In this document: positions 17,285 to 25,229 of the stretch, piece by piece | How positions within the stretch are numbered: position 1 is the stretch's first letter | Layout of the letters: each line of letters starts with the position of its first letter | Source of the DNA: Variovorax sp. UMC13 | GTDB lineage: Bacteria > Pseudomonadota > Gammaproteobacteria > Burkholderiales > Burkholderiaceae_C | Reading direction: 5' to 3' | DNA length: 64,000 nucleotides | Assembly (NCBI RefSeq): GCF_014170375.1 | Contig: NZ_LZZW01000003.1 | Location: 372,001 to 436,000 of the forward strand | Translations under genes and position numbers: made by a program | Notes under the pieces: generated by a model | What the model was told of the DNA's origin: nothing | Seen by the model: only the letters and a program-made list of their open reading frames with translations | Databases searched by the model: none

Positions 17285-18841
17285 ATGAGCAAATTGCAGG
17301 AGCGACTGGACGCGCTCTCGCCCGCGCGGCTCAAGGGCATGCGGCGCGGCATCGAGAAGGAAAGCCTGCGCGCGCGCGCGGATGGACAGCTGGCGCTCAC
17401 GCCGCACCCCTCCGCGTTGGGGTCGGCGCTCACGCATCCGCACATCACCACCGACTTCAGCGAATCGCAGCTGGAGCTGATCACCGGCGTGCACGCCGGC
17501 GTCGAGGCCGCGCTGGAGGAACTCACGCAGGTGCACCAGTTCACCTACCGCGTGCTCAACGAGCTGGGCGACGAGCGCATGTGGGTGTCGAGCATGCCCT
17601 GCGGCCTGCCGACCGACGAGACCATTCCCATCGGGCGCTACGGCAGCTCGAACGTCGGGCGTGCCAAGAGCGTCTACCGCATGGGCCTGAGCCACCGCTA
17701 CGGCCGGCGCATGCAGACCATCTCGGGCATCCACTACAACTGGTCGCTGCCCGAGGTGTCGAGCGAGCAGTACTTCGGGCTGATCCGCAACTTCCGCCGC
17801 CACGCCTTCCTGCTGCTGTACCTGTTCGGCGCCTCGCCCGCGCTGTGTTCGACCTTCGTCGCCAACCGTCCGCACGAACTCAGGCCGCTGGGCGACGGCA
17901 GCATGCACATGCCCTTCGGCACCTCGCTGCGCATGGGCCGGCTCGGCTACCAGAGCGAGGCGCAGGCGTCGTTGAAGGTCAGCTACAACAGCCTCGAGGG
18001 CTACGGTGCCTCGCTACAGGACGCGCTCACGCGGCCCTGGCCGGCCTACGAAACCATCGGCATCCAGAACCCCGGCGGCGACTACAACCAGCTGGGCACC
18101 ACGCTGCTGCAGATCGAGAACGAGTTCTACGGCACGATCCGTCCCAAGCGCGTGATCTACCCGGGCGAGCGCCCGCTGCATGCGCTGCGCGAGCGCGGCG
18201 TCGAATACGTCGAAGTGCGGCTGATGGACCTCGACCCCTTCGTGCCGGTCGGCATCACGGCCCAGACCATCCGCTTCCTCGACGTGTTCCTGCTGCACTG
18301 CCTGCTGTCTGACAGCCCCGACGACACGCCGCAAGAGATCACCGAACTGGCGCACAACCAGCACCTGACGGCCGCCCGCGGTCGCGAGCCCGGCCTGCAG
18401 CTGCTGCGCGGCGGCCAGGAGGTGGCGCTGACCGAATGGGGGGCCGAGCTGGTCGCGCAGTGCGCGCCCATCGCCGCGGCCCTCGATGCGGCCCACGGGG
18501 GCTCGGCCTATGCCGATGCGGTGCACGCGGCCCTCAACGGCCTGCGCGATCCCCACAGCCTGCCTTCGGCGCGCGTGCTCGCGGCCATGGCGGCCGAGCA
18601 CGGCAACTCCTTCACCTCCTTCGTGCGGGCGCAGTCCGAGGCCACGCGCCAGGCGCTGCTCACCCAGCCTTTCGCGCCCGAGGACCAGGCGCGCTTCGCG
18701 CAGGAGAGCGCCGACTCGATCGGCGCGCAGAAGGACATCGAGGCGGCCGACACCATGCCCTTCGAGGTCTATCGGCAGCAGTATGTGTCGCCGGCGCGAC
18801 TGGGCCTGGGCGAGCGCGCGCGCAGCACGGTCACGGCCTGA
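17285..18841 (+). CDS. gshA: Glutamate-cysteine ligase
   Basis: 518 residues, matching the E. coli-type GshA over its whole length. It opens with the typical R-L-K-G-M-R-R-G-I-E-K-E-S-L-R. Later come T-D-F-S-E-S-Q-L-E-L-I-T, I-S-G-I-H-Y-N-W-S and N-E-F-Y-G-T-I-R-P-K-R. It couples L-glutamate and L-cysteine with ATP, the first and rate-limiting step of glutathione synthesis. There are two possible starts: 17285 (chosen, matches homologues as I recall them) and 17270, which adds five residues. gshB is not in the window. Confidence 0.95.
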   Translation: MSKLQERLDALSPARLKGMRRGIEKESLRARADGQLALTPHPSALGSALTHPHITTDFSESQLELITGVHAGVEAALEELTQVHQFTYRVLNELGDERMWVSSMPCGLPTDETIPIGRYGSSNVGRAKSVYRMGLSHRYGRRMQTISGIHYNWSLPEVSSEQYFGLIRNFRRHAFLLLYLFGASPALCSTFVANRPHELRPLGDGSMHMPFGTSLRMGRLGYQSEAQASLKVSYNSLEGYGASLQDALTRPWPAYETIGIQNPGGDYNQLGTTLLQIENEFYGTIRPKRVIYPGERPLHALRERGVEYVEVRLMDLDPFVPVGITAQTIRFLDVFLLHCLLSDSPDDTPQEITELAHNQHLTAARGREPGLQLLRGGQEVALTEWGAELVAQCAPIAAALDAAHGGSAYADAVHAALNGLRDPHSLPSARVLAAMAAEHGNSFTSFVRAQSEATRQALLTQPFAPEDQARFAQESADSIGAQKDIEAADTMPFEVYRQQYVSPARLGLGERARSTVTA

Positions 18842-18994
18842 ACGCCGACCCGGCCCGCGCCGGCGGCGCACGGACCCCGTAGGCATCGGACTACCCGCAT
18901 TGGCCTGCATGGCTCACCGCCTGCAGCCGATGCGGCGCGATCATGGGTCTCAGAGATTCTTCTGAGCCGCAGCATTCCAGTGACCTATTCCCTC

Positions 18995-19363
18995 ATGCCC
19001 TTCAAGACCTATCTGGTCGAAGACAACCCAGTGATCCGCGAGAACCTCGTGGGTTTTCTGGAGGACATTGCCGATACCACGGTGGTGGCGCACGCGAGCA
19101 CCGAGAAGGAGGCCGTGAGCTGGCTGCGCAGCCACCGCGACGGGTGGGATGTGGCGATCGTCGATTTGTTCCTGGAAGAGGGCAACGGCTTCGGCGTGGT
19201 CGATGCCTGCCGCGGCCGCGCGTCGCACCAGAAAGTGGTGGTGTTGAGCAACTACGCCACGGCCGACATGCGCGAACGTTCGCGCCGGCTCGGCGCCGAT
19301 GCCTTCTTCGACAAGTCCGCCGAGATCGACCAGCTGGTGGCCTACTGCGCCGCCGTGCGCTGA
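18995..19363 (+). CDS. Single-domain response regulator
   Basis: 122 residues, a CheY-like receiver with nothing attached. D57 is the phosphorylation site (A-I-V-D-L-F), E9/D10 form the metal pocket, S85 is the switch residue and K107 the conserved lysine. With no output domain it must act by protein contact, as a phosphate relay or on a flagellar or kinase target. A GTG at 18980 would add five residues; the ATG is chosen for the normal receiver start. No histidine kinase adjoins it. Confidence 0.9.
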   Translation: MPFKTYLVEDNPVIRENLVGFLEDIADTTVVAHASTEKEAVSWLRSHRDGWDVAIVDLFLEEGNGFGVVDACRGRASHQKVVVLSNYATADMRERSRRLGADAFFDKSAEIDQLVAYCAAVR

Positions 19364-19446
19364 GACGCTGTCCCGTCCGTGCTGCCCAGGGCTTCGGGCT
19401 TGAGGTACAACCTTGGCTCCGAAGAATTCATGAAGCAGGCAAAGAG

Positions 19447-20364
19447 ATGAACAGTTCGATCGACTTCAAGGGCCGCGTCGCCATCGTCACCGGCGCGGGC
19501 GGTGGCCTGGGGCGCCAGCATGCATTGGCATTGGCGGCGCGCGGCGCCAAGGTGCTGGTCAACGACCTGGGCGGCGCACGCGACGGCTCCGGCGGTTCGG
19601 TGAGCGCGGCACAGGCCGTGGTCGACGAGATCGTCGCCGCGGGTGGCGAGGCCCTCGCCAATGGCGCCTCGGTCACCGACTACGAGGCCGTGCAGGCCAT
19701 GGCCCAGCAGGCGATCGATGCCTGGGGACGGGTCGACGTGCTGGTCAACAACGCCGGTATCCTGCGCGACAAGAGCTTCGCCAAGATGGAACTGGCCGAC
19801 TTCAGGCTGGTGGTCGACGTGCACCTGATGGGCGCGGTCCACTGCACCAAGGCCGTCTGGCCACACATGACGGCGCAGAAGTACGGCCGCATCGTGATGA
19901 CCACCTCGTCCTCGGGCCTCTACGGCAATTTCGGCCAGAGCAACTACGGCGCGGCCAAGATGGCGCTGGTCGGGCTGATGCAGACCCTGAGCATCGAAGG
20001 TGCCAAGAGCGACATCCGCGTCAACTGCCTGGCCCCCACCGCGGCCACCCGCATGACGGAGGACCTGATGCCGCAGGCCGTGCTCGACGCGCTGCAGCCC
20101 GAGGCCGTGGTACCCGCGATGCTGGTGCTGGCCGCGCAGGACGCGCCCAACCGCACCGTGCTGTGCGCGGGTGCGGGCGGCTTTGAGGCGGCCCACATCA
20201 CCCTCACGCAGGGTGTGTTCGTCGCGCCGGGCGCCGATGCGCCCGAGCAACTCGCGGCGCGGCTGGCGGAAGTCACGGCGCGCGAGGGCGAACAGGTTCC
20301 GCAGAGCGGCGCGGCCCAGGGCACGCTCGAGATCGAGAAGGCGACGCGGGCCACGGCCCGCTGA
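19447..20364 (+). CDS. SDR-family dehydrogenase (multifunctional enzyme-2 type)
   Basis: 305 residues. The nucleotide site is T-G-A-G-G-G-L-G at 15-22, N-N-A-G follows in the middle, and the catalytic pair is Y167 and K171 (S-N-Y-G-A-A-K). V-N-D-L-G-G with a following G-S-G-G-S is typical of the dehydrogenase half of MFE-2, which oxidises (3R)-hydroxyacyl-CoA with NAD+. The C-terminal part extends ~60 residues beyond a standard SDR core. The stop of the convergent EF-hand protein gene is 10 bases downstream. Confidence 0.88.
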   Translation: MNSSIDFKGRVAIVTGAGGGLGRQHALALAARGAKVLVNDLGGARDGSGGSVSAAQAVVDEIVAAGGEALANGASVTDYEAVQAMAQQAIDAWGRVDVLVNNAGILRDKSFAKMELADFRLVVDVHLMGAVHCTKAVWPHMTAQKYGRIVMTTSSSGLYGNFGQSNYGAAKMALVGLMQTLSIEGAKSDIRVNCLAPTAATRMTEDLMPQAVLDALQPEAVVPAMLVLAAQDAPNRTVLCAGAGGFEAAHITLTQGVFVAPGADAPEQLAARLAEVTAREGEQVPQSGAAQGTLEIEKATRATAR

Positions 20365-20374
20365 GGCCGACCCG

Positions 20375-22576
20375 TCAGGCGCCCGGCGGCGCGGGCGCCG
20401 ACACCGCGGCCGGGTTGCGCTGCAGGGCCGGCGGCAACCGGCCGTCGAGCCAGTCCATGCGCCAGGCCAGCACCAGCAGCGCGCAGACCGCCACCAAGGT
20501 CGCCACCGCGCCGGTCATCCGATGCCGTTCGGCGTACGGATCGCGCAGCACGCGGCTGGCATGCGCCGGCAGGTGCGCGGTCTGCGACAGCGAGCCGCCC
20601 AGCCGTACGTTGACGTGCATGCGGCCATTGATCGCCCACCCGCTGGCGTCCAGGATCGGGCCCAGGCTGCGCTGGCGCAGCTTGAGCCAGGCGATCAGCA
20701 TGCTCGGGCCCGAGATGGCGAGCACCAGGCCCAGCACCGCGATCGGGATCCACTGACCCAGGTCGACGAACTTGCTGAACACCGCGACCAGCACCGCGCT
20801 GATGCTGCCCAGCGCCACGCCGATGGCCGCCACCGTGCCCACGTCGACGCGGCCCGGCAACTTGACCGGTTCGGGCGGCTTCGCGCCCGCCGCCAGGCTC
20901 TTGTCGGCCGTGGTGATCGTGGAGGCCAGCGAACCGAGCGAGCCTTGCGCCACCGTGTCGCTGGCCGCCGCGCGCTTGGCCACCTGCTCCTCGATCATGC
21001 GCAGGAACTTCTTGTAGGGCGAGAAGAAGGCCTGTGCCACGCTGGTCGGGTTCTCGATCACCTTGGTGATGGTGGCGTCCCAGTCGCGCCCCTGGCGGTC
21101 GTAGAACACGCCGTTGCGGCCGACGAACAGGAAGTCGGTGTCGCCGGCGGTGAAGGCCGACACCACGGTCATCTTCTCGCCCTTGCGCGTGCACACGCAA
21201 TAGGCCAGGCAGGCCTTGGCCAGACCGGCCAGCGGCGCATGCTTGGCCGCGTCGGCCACGGCCACGCTGAGGTCGCAGCTGCGGCCGTCGAGGTAGAGCC
21301 GCCCGGCCTGGAAGATCGCGCCTTCGCGGCGGTAGAAGTCCTTGAAGGCCACGAAGTTGTTGACCAGCGTGAGCAGGTCACGCTGGAAGCGCAGCAGCTT
21401 CTCGAGCTCGGCGATGCGTGCGTTGTGCGGCTCGACGCGTTCGTCGTCCTCGATCAGCTGCATCAGCGGCCCCTGCAGCGCCAGGCTGTCGGCCAGTTCG
21501 GTGGCACTCAACCCGCCGAGCTGCGTGGCGGGACGCGCCGCGAGCCAGCGCTGGCAGGACGCGAGCCGTTCCTGCAGCGCGCGCCAGTCCGCTTCGCCGA
21601 TTTCCTGCCGCTCGGCGGCGTCCGCATCCGCCGCCAGCAGCGGCAGGGCATCGCGCTGCAGCGTGCGCAGCGCCTCGGCCCAGGCCGGGTTCACGCCGCG
21701 CAGCAGCGGCAGCGTGCGGCCGGCTGCGATCGGTGCCAGTGGCAGCCGAGCGATGCCGTCCGATTGCGTTCGCAGATCGGGCTGGGCAGCCAGCGTCTCA
21801 TAGTCCTCGAGCGAGGGGTTGAGGGCCGGCACTGCGCGCGGGTCGTAGGCCGCGACGCGGCAGCGCGCGAAGAAGTCGTCGACCTTCTCGCGCAGTGCGC
21901 CCACGGCCTGCGCGGCGGCGAGCATCGCGGTGCCGTCGGCGCCGTCCTTGCCCTCGCCCGACTGCCAGTCGTGCAGCGCCTTTGCCTCGGCGAAGAAGGT
22001 CTCGGCACGTTTGCGGTCCACGCCGTCCAGGCCCTTGCGGTCACGCGCGGCGCCGTGGGTCTTCATGATGCGGCGCAGCAGGGTCTGCAGCGCCTCGTCG
22101 TCGGTGCTCTCGGGCGGCACCACGCCGTCGCCGTTGAAGCGCATCGCGGCCAGCAGTTCGCTGCGATCTGTCACGTCGGCCAGAGCGATCCGGTCGGCGC
22201 CTTCCTTGCCGCGCAACTGCAGGATGCGCCGGGCCTCTTCGGCCAGCGGCACCGCTTCGCCCTCGGCATCGGCGATGGCATCGAGCGCGAGCGTGTCGCC
22301 GCCCTGCATCAACACGTCCGGGTCCTTGAGGTGCCTGCAGGCCCATTCGCAGGCCGCGATCAGCTCGGGCGGGCGGATGCGGCCGTCGCTGTCGGTGTCG
22401 ATCAGGGCCAGCGTGCGCGGGTCGATCTCGATGCCGCTGGCGGGGCAGGCCAGCGCGACCCAGAGCTTCTGGTCGAGCTGGCCGATGCGCGCGATGTCGG
22501 TGCCGTTGCGGATCAGGACCTGGTCCACGCCGCCGGCGCGGAAGAACTGCCAAGTGTGTGCTTCGTCAGGAACCAT
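20375..22576 (-). CDS. Large EF-hand membrane protein, unknown
   Basis: 733 residues, not recognised as a characterised family. Residues 60-71 form a textbook EF-hand loop (D-T-D-S-D-G-R-I-R-P-P-E) with all calcium ligands. A degenerate second loop follows about 90 residues later (R-F-N-G-D-G-V-V-P-P-E). A long soluble middle with helical character comes next. The last 170 residues hold at least three membrane segments (around V-A-A-I-G-V-A-L-G, I-A-V-L-G-L-V-L-A-I and A-V-A-T-L-V-A-V-C-A). The bulk would lie on one side of the membrane and be a candidate calcium sensor. The start at 22576 skips 13 residues with no ribosome site. It is divergent from the D-amino-acid aminotransferase gene. 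Confidence 0.8.
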   Translation of the reverse strand: MVPDEAHTWQFFRAGGVDQVLIRNGTDIARIGQLDQKLWVALACPASGIEIDPRTLALIDTDSDGRIRPPELIAACEWACRHLKDPDVLMQGGDTLALDAIADAEGEAVPLAEEARRILQLRGKEGADRIALADVTDRSELLAAMRFNGDGVVPPESTDDEALQTLLRRIMKTHGAARDRKGLDGVDRKRAETFFAEAKALHDWQSGEGKDGADGTAMLAAAQAVGALREKVDDFFARCRVAAYDPRAVPALNPSLEDYETLAAQPDLRTQSDGIARLPLAPIAAGRTLPLLRGVNPAWAEALRTLQRDALPLLAADADAAERQEIGEADWRALQERLASCQRWLAARPATQLGGLSATELADSLALQGPLMQLIEDDERVEPHNARIAELEKLLRFQRDLLTLVNNFVAFKDFYRREGAIFQAGRLYLDGRSCDLSVAVADAAKHAPLAGLAKACLAYCVCTRKGEKMTVVSAFTAGDTDFLFVGRNGVFYDRQGRDWDATITKVIENPTSVAQAFFSPYKKFLRMIEEQVAKRAAASDTVAQGSLGSLASTITTADKSLAAGAKPPEPVKLPGRVDVGTVAAIGVALGSISAVLVAVFSKFVDLGQWIPIAVLGLVLAISGPSMLIAWLKLRQRSLGPILDASGWAINGRMHVNVRLGGSLSQTAHLPAHASRVLRDPYAERHRMTGAVATLVAVCALLVLAWRMDWLDGRLPPALQRNPAAVSAPAPPGA

Positions 22577-22750
22577 CGATCGGGACGCTTTCTTTCTTCG
22601 GTGCAAGGGATGCATCGAGTGTCGCCGCGTGCCGCGAGGGGCCGCGTAGGCGAGAGGGCCGCCTCGGGGTGCGCGCTGCTCTGGCAGGCCGTCGGCACAG
22701 CGGCGACAATGGCCGCGACCCTTTCACTTCCTCTTCGCTGCTCGCTCCGC

Positions 22751-23614
22751 ATGTCCGTTCTTCCCGACACCCTGTGCTATCTCAATGGCGAGTATTCGCC
22801 CGTCGCCGAGGCGAAGGTTTCCGTGCTCGACCGTGGCTTCATCTTCGGCGACGGCATCTACGAGGTGGTGCCGGTCTACGGCCGCAAGCTGTTCCGTTTC
22901 GCGCAGCACATGGCGCGCCTCGAGCGCAGCCTGGCGAGTGTTCGCATCCCGCAGCCGCTGACGACCGACGAATGGCTGGCGCGCTGCCGCCACCTGATCG
23001 CGGCGCATGCGGCCGACGACCAGATGGTCTACATCCAGGTCACCCGCGGCGTGGCGCCGCGCGACCATGCGATGCCGGCCGGCATCGTGCCCACGGTCTT
23101 CATGATGTCCAGCGCGATGAAGGCGCCGAGCGCCGCCGTGCTGAAGGCCGGCGTGGCCTGCGTCACGGCGCGCGACTTCCGCTGGGAGCGGGCCGACATC
23201 AAGAGCACCTCGCTGCTGGGCAACGTGCTGGCGCGGCAGATCTCGGTCGACGCTGAAGCGGTCGAGACCGTGCTGCTGCGCGACGGCCTGCTGACCGAGG
23301 CCTCGTCGTCCAACGTGTGGGTGGTGAAGGACGGCGTGGTGCATGGCGCACCCAAGAGCGTGCATGTGCTCGAGGGCATCCGCTACGAGCTGATCCGCGA
23401 ACTGTGCGAGGCCGAGGGCATCGTGTTCGACCTGCGGCCGATCTCCGAAGCCGAGGTGCGCGAGGCCGACGAACTGCTGCTGAGTTCGGCCAGCAAGGAA
23501 GTGCTGCCGGTCACCGCGCTCGACGGCCGCCCGATCGGCAACGGCGCGCCGGGACCGGTGTTCGCGCGCCTGCATGCGGCGTACCAGCAGGCGAAGGCGG
23601 CACAGTCGATCTAG
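22751..23614 (+). CDS. dat: D-amino-acid aminotransferase (class IV PLP)
   Basis: 287 residues, fold-type IV aminotransferase. K151 in R-A-D-I-K-S-T-S-L-L-G-N is the PLP lysine. The start has the family's Y-L-N-G-E-Y and D-R-G-F-I-F-G-D-G-I-Y-E-V, and a late E-A-S-S-S-N-V-W precedes the cofactor phosphate loop. K-S-T-S-L-L-G-N rather than the branched-chain pattern favours the D-alanine aminotransferase group, which interconverts D-amino acids and 2-oxo acids. A branched-chain or 4-amino-4-deoxychorismate role cannot be excluded. It is followed by a terminator-like hairpin. Confidence 0.88.
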   Translation: MSVLPDTLCYLNGEYSPVAEAKVSVLDRGFIFGDGIYEVVPVYGRKLFRFAQHMARLERSLASVRIPQPLTTDEWLARCRHLIAAHAADDQMVYIQVTRGVAPRDHAMPAGIVPTVFMMSSAMKAPSAAVLKAGVACVTARDFRWERADIKSTSLLGNVLARQISVDAEAVETVLLRDGLLTEASSSNVWVVKDGVVHGAPKSVHVLEGIRYELIRELCEAEGIVFDLRPISEAEVREADELLLSSASKEVLPVTALDGRPIGNGAPGPVFARLHAAYQQAKAAQSI

Positions 23615-23653
23615 CCGGCAAGGGGCACTGCGCTTCCGCCGCGGAAAGGTCGG

Positions 23654-23681
23654 GCCCACGCCTCGTTCGCGAGGCCCGGGC
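23654..23681. terminator. Bidirectional terminator-like hairpin
   Basis: gcctcg (23660-23665) and cgaggc (23670-23675) close a TTCG tetraloop, with further pairs outside an internal loop. It lies between the ends of the convergent aminotransferase gene and the 82-residue protein gene. The UUCG loop is a strongly stabilising tetraloop. No long T-run is present. Confidence 0.55.
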
Positions 23682-23686
23682 TTGGC

Positions 23687-23935
23687 TCATCGGGCGGCGT
23701 CGCCTTCGGAACGCCGCCAGAACCGCCACTGCAGCGGCCGCTTCTGCCGGCTCTCCAGCGAGCGCATGTCGAGGGTGTCGAAAGCCGGAAACCGGGCGCC
23801 GTTGCGCCGGCGCAGTTCGCTCTCGAGTTCGTGGGCGATGCCGCGCGCCCCGGGATCGCCGTGCAGCGCCCGGCTGCGCCACTCCGTCGCAAGGCGGCTC
23901 AGTTCCGGGTCGGGCAGTTGGGTGGGCTCGATCAT
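23687..23935 (-). CDS. Hypothetical protein (82 residues)
   Basis: Acidic N-terminal half (M-I-E-P-T-Q-L-P-D-P-E-L-S-R-L-A-T-E-W), with an E-L-E-S-E-L-R-R-R-N helix, then a basic tryptophan-rich tail. It looks like a folded small cytoplasmic protein; no family recognised. The start at 23935 is chosen because the longer frame to 24112 has arginine-rich non-protein-like composition. Confidence 0.6.
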   Translation of the reverse strand: MIEPTQLPDPELSRLATEWRSRALHGDPGARGIAHELESELRRRNGARFPAFDTLDMRSLESRQKRPLQWRFWRRSEGDAAR

Positions 23936-24126
23936 GCGAGGATTCTGCAATCGCCCGGATGTACCGCCGCGCACAGTCGCCACCGTCCTACGATCGAACG
24001 GGAAAAGCCGGCGGGGACGGTGAGGGCCGGCAGCCGGGCGTTGTCCGACGTGCCTTGCCATGTTTCGCTGGCTCGCCACGGGCGTCGCCGGTCGCAATGT
24101 CTGCGCTCCCAACGGAGAACGACACC

Positions 24127-24312
24127 ATGGCAGACGACAAGAGCATTCGAGGACCGGCAGATGCCGCCCGGGTCAACCTCAACGAGGAGCACGAGCTTCG
24201 CTACTGGACACGAAGTCTCGGGGTGACGGAGGCGAAACTGCGTTCGGCGGTCGCCGCGGCCGGTGTGATGAGCAAGGACGTGCGCGCCTATCTCGGATTG
24301 CCGGAGCGTTGA
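24127..24312 (+). CDS. DUF3606 protein
   Basis: 61 residues. The pattern V-N-L-N-E-E-H-E-L-R-Y-W-T-R-S-L-G-V then a helix and V-R-A-Y-L matches the small DUF3606 family, short helical proteins of unknown role found widely in Proteobacteria. The start follows a ggag site. The next gene begins one base after its stop. Confidence 0.82.
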   Translation: MADDKSIRGPADAARVNLNEEHELRYWTRSLGVTEAKLRSAVAAAGVMSKDVRAYLGLPER

Positions 24313-24313
24313 G

Positions 24314-24586
24314 GTGCCAGGCGGCCTGCGTGCTCTTGCCGTGACGGTCGAGGAGCCGAAGCCCGGCGCCTTCTTCTGGGTGCTGCTGGAGCAGGGTGTC
24401 GAATGGGCGCCGCTCTCGCGTGCCGCGCGGCCGTCCAAAGGCTATGCCAAGGCCATGGCGAACGGTCTGCTGGCCCTGCAGGGGCTGATCGAGGACCTAG
24501 AGGCGGGCCCGCGCGAGCCGGAGCGCGCGCCCGCGTCGGCGAAGAAGGGCACCACCTTCGGCTTCGGGTTCGGCGTTCTGAAGTGA
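24314..24586 (+). CDS. Hypothetical protein (90 residues) coupled to DUF3606 gene
   Basis: GTG start with a ggag site 8 bases upstream inside the preceding gene. The middle reads as a real fold (G-A-F-F-W-V-L-L-E-Q, then a helix A-K-A-M-A-N-G-L-L-A-L-Q). The tail is K-K-G-T-T-F-G-F-G-F-G. No domain recognised. Close spacing with the DUF3606 gene supports one transcript. Confidence 0.6.
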   Translation: MPGGLRALAVTVEEPKPGAFFWVLLEQGVEWAPLSRAARPSKGYAKAMANGLLALQGLIEDLEAGPREPERAPASAKKGTTFGFGFGVLK

Positions 24587-24599
24587 GGCGGAGCGTGGC

Positions 24600-25229
24600 T
24601 CAGGTCGCAGGTGGCCCGGCCTCGCGCAGGCCATCCGCCTGCACCGCCTCTTCCAGGAAGTCGAGCCGGTCCTGCCCCCAGAAGAGTTCACCGTTCCACA
24701 GATACGAGGGCGAGCCGAACACCCCGGCGCGCACCGCCTCGTCGGTGTAGCGCTGGTAGCTTGTCCTCGTCTTCGCGCTGTCGGCCTGGCGCAGCAAGGC
24801 GTCCGCAGGCAGGCCCTGCGCGAGCAGGATGCGCCGCAGCGTCGAAGGGTCGGAGATGTCTTCCTCGTCGCACCATTCGGCCTCCAGGACCGCCTTGTAG
24901 AGGCGGGCCACCGGCGCTCCGCCCTGGTCGGCCGCGATCACGATGCGCGAGGCCAGCCCCGCATCGGGGCACATGAAGCGGGGCGCGGGGTTCACGTGGA
25001 GGCCGAGCCGCCGGCACCAGCGCCGGAGTTCCGCCACGCGGTAGGCCTGGCGCTCGGGCGACCGCTGGCCCAGCAGCACGCCCCCGGTGCGCGCGTACAC
25101 CGCGGGCAGGTCGATCGGCAGGTAGCGCACCGCGACACCCTGGCGCGCGGCCAGGGCCTCGAGGCGATCGGCGCCGAGGTAGGCCCAGTCCGAGTTCATC
25201 CAGAAGTAGCAGTCGATCGTGGGGCTCAT
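24600..25229 (-). CDS. 2-hydroxychromene-2-carboxylate isomerase-like (DsbA family) protein
   Basis: 209 residues of the thioredoxin-fold kappa-GST/HCCA isomerase group. The start Y-F-W-M-N-S-D-W-A-Y-L-G has the Ser (S13) that contacts glutathione in this family. The tail holds G-V-F-G-S-P-S-Y (the cis-proline loop) and F-W-G-Q-D-R-L-D-F. HCCA isomerase converts ring-opened intermediates of naphthalene-type degradation with glutathione as cofactor. The true substrate here is unknown because ring dioxygenases are absent. The ATG overlaps the stop of the transporter gene, so it is the last gene of that operon. Confidence 0.85.
   Translation of the reverse strand: MSPTIDCYFWMNSDWAYLGADRLEALAARQGVAVRYLPIDLPAVYARTGGVLLGQRSPERQAYRVAELRRWCRRLGLHVNPAPRFMCPDAGLASRIVIAADQGGAPVARLYKAVLEAEWCDEEDISDPSTLRRILLAQGLPADALLRQADSAKTRTSYQRYTDEAVRAGVFGSPSYLWNGELFWGQDRLDFLEEAVQADGLREAGPPAT

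Noticed and set aside
18842-18994. Hairpin-like ctcag/ctgag near 18952 considered as gshA terminator
   Set aside because: Stem of only 5 bp with a long loop and no T-run.
20171-23614. 1147-codon plus-strand open frame over the EF-hand gene
   Set aside because: Only the final 287 codons (aminotransferase) are protein-like. The remainder is a shadow of the minus-strand EF-hand gene.
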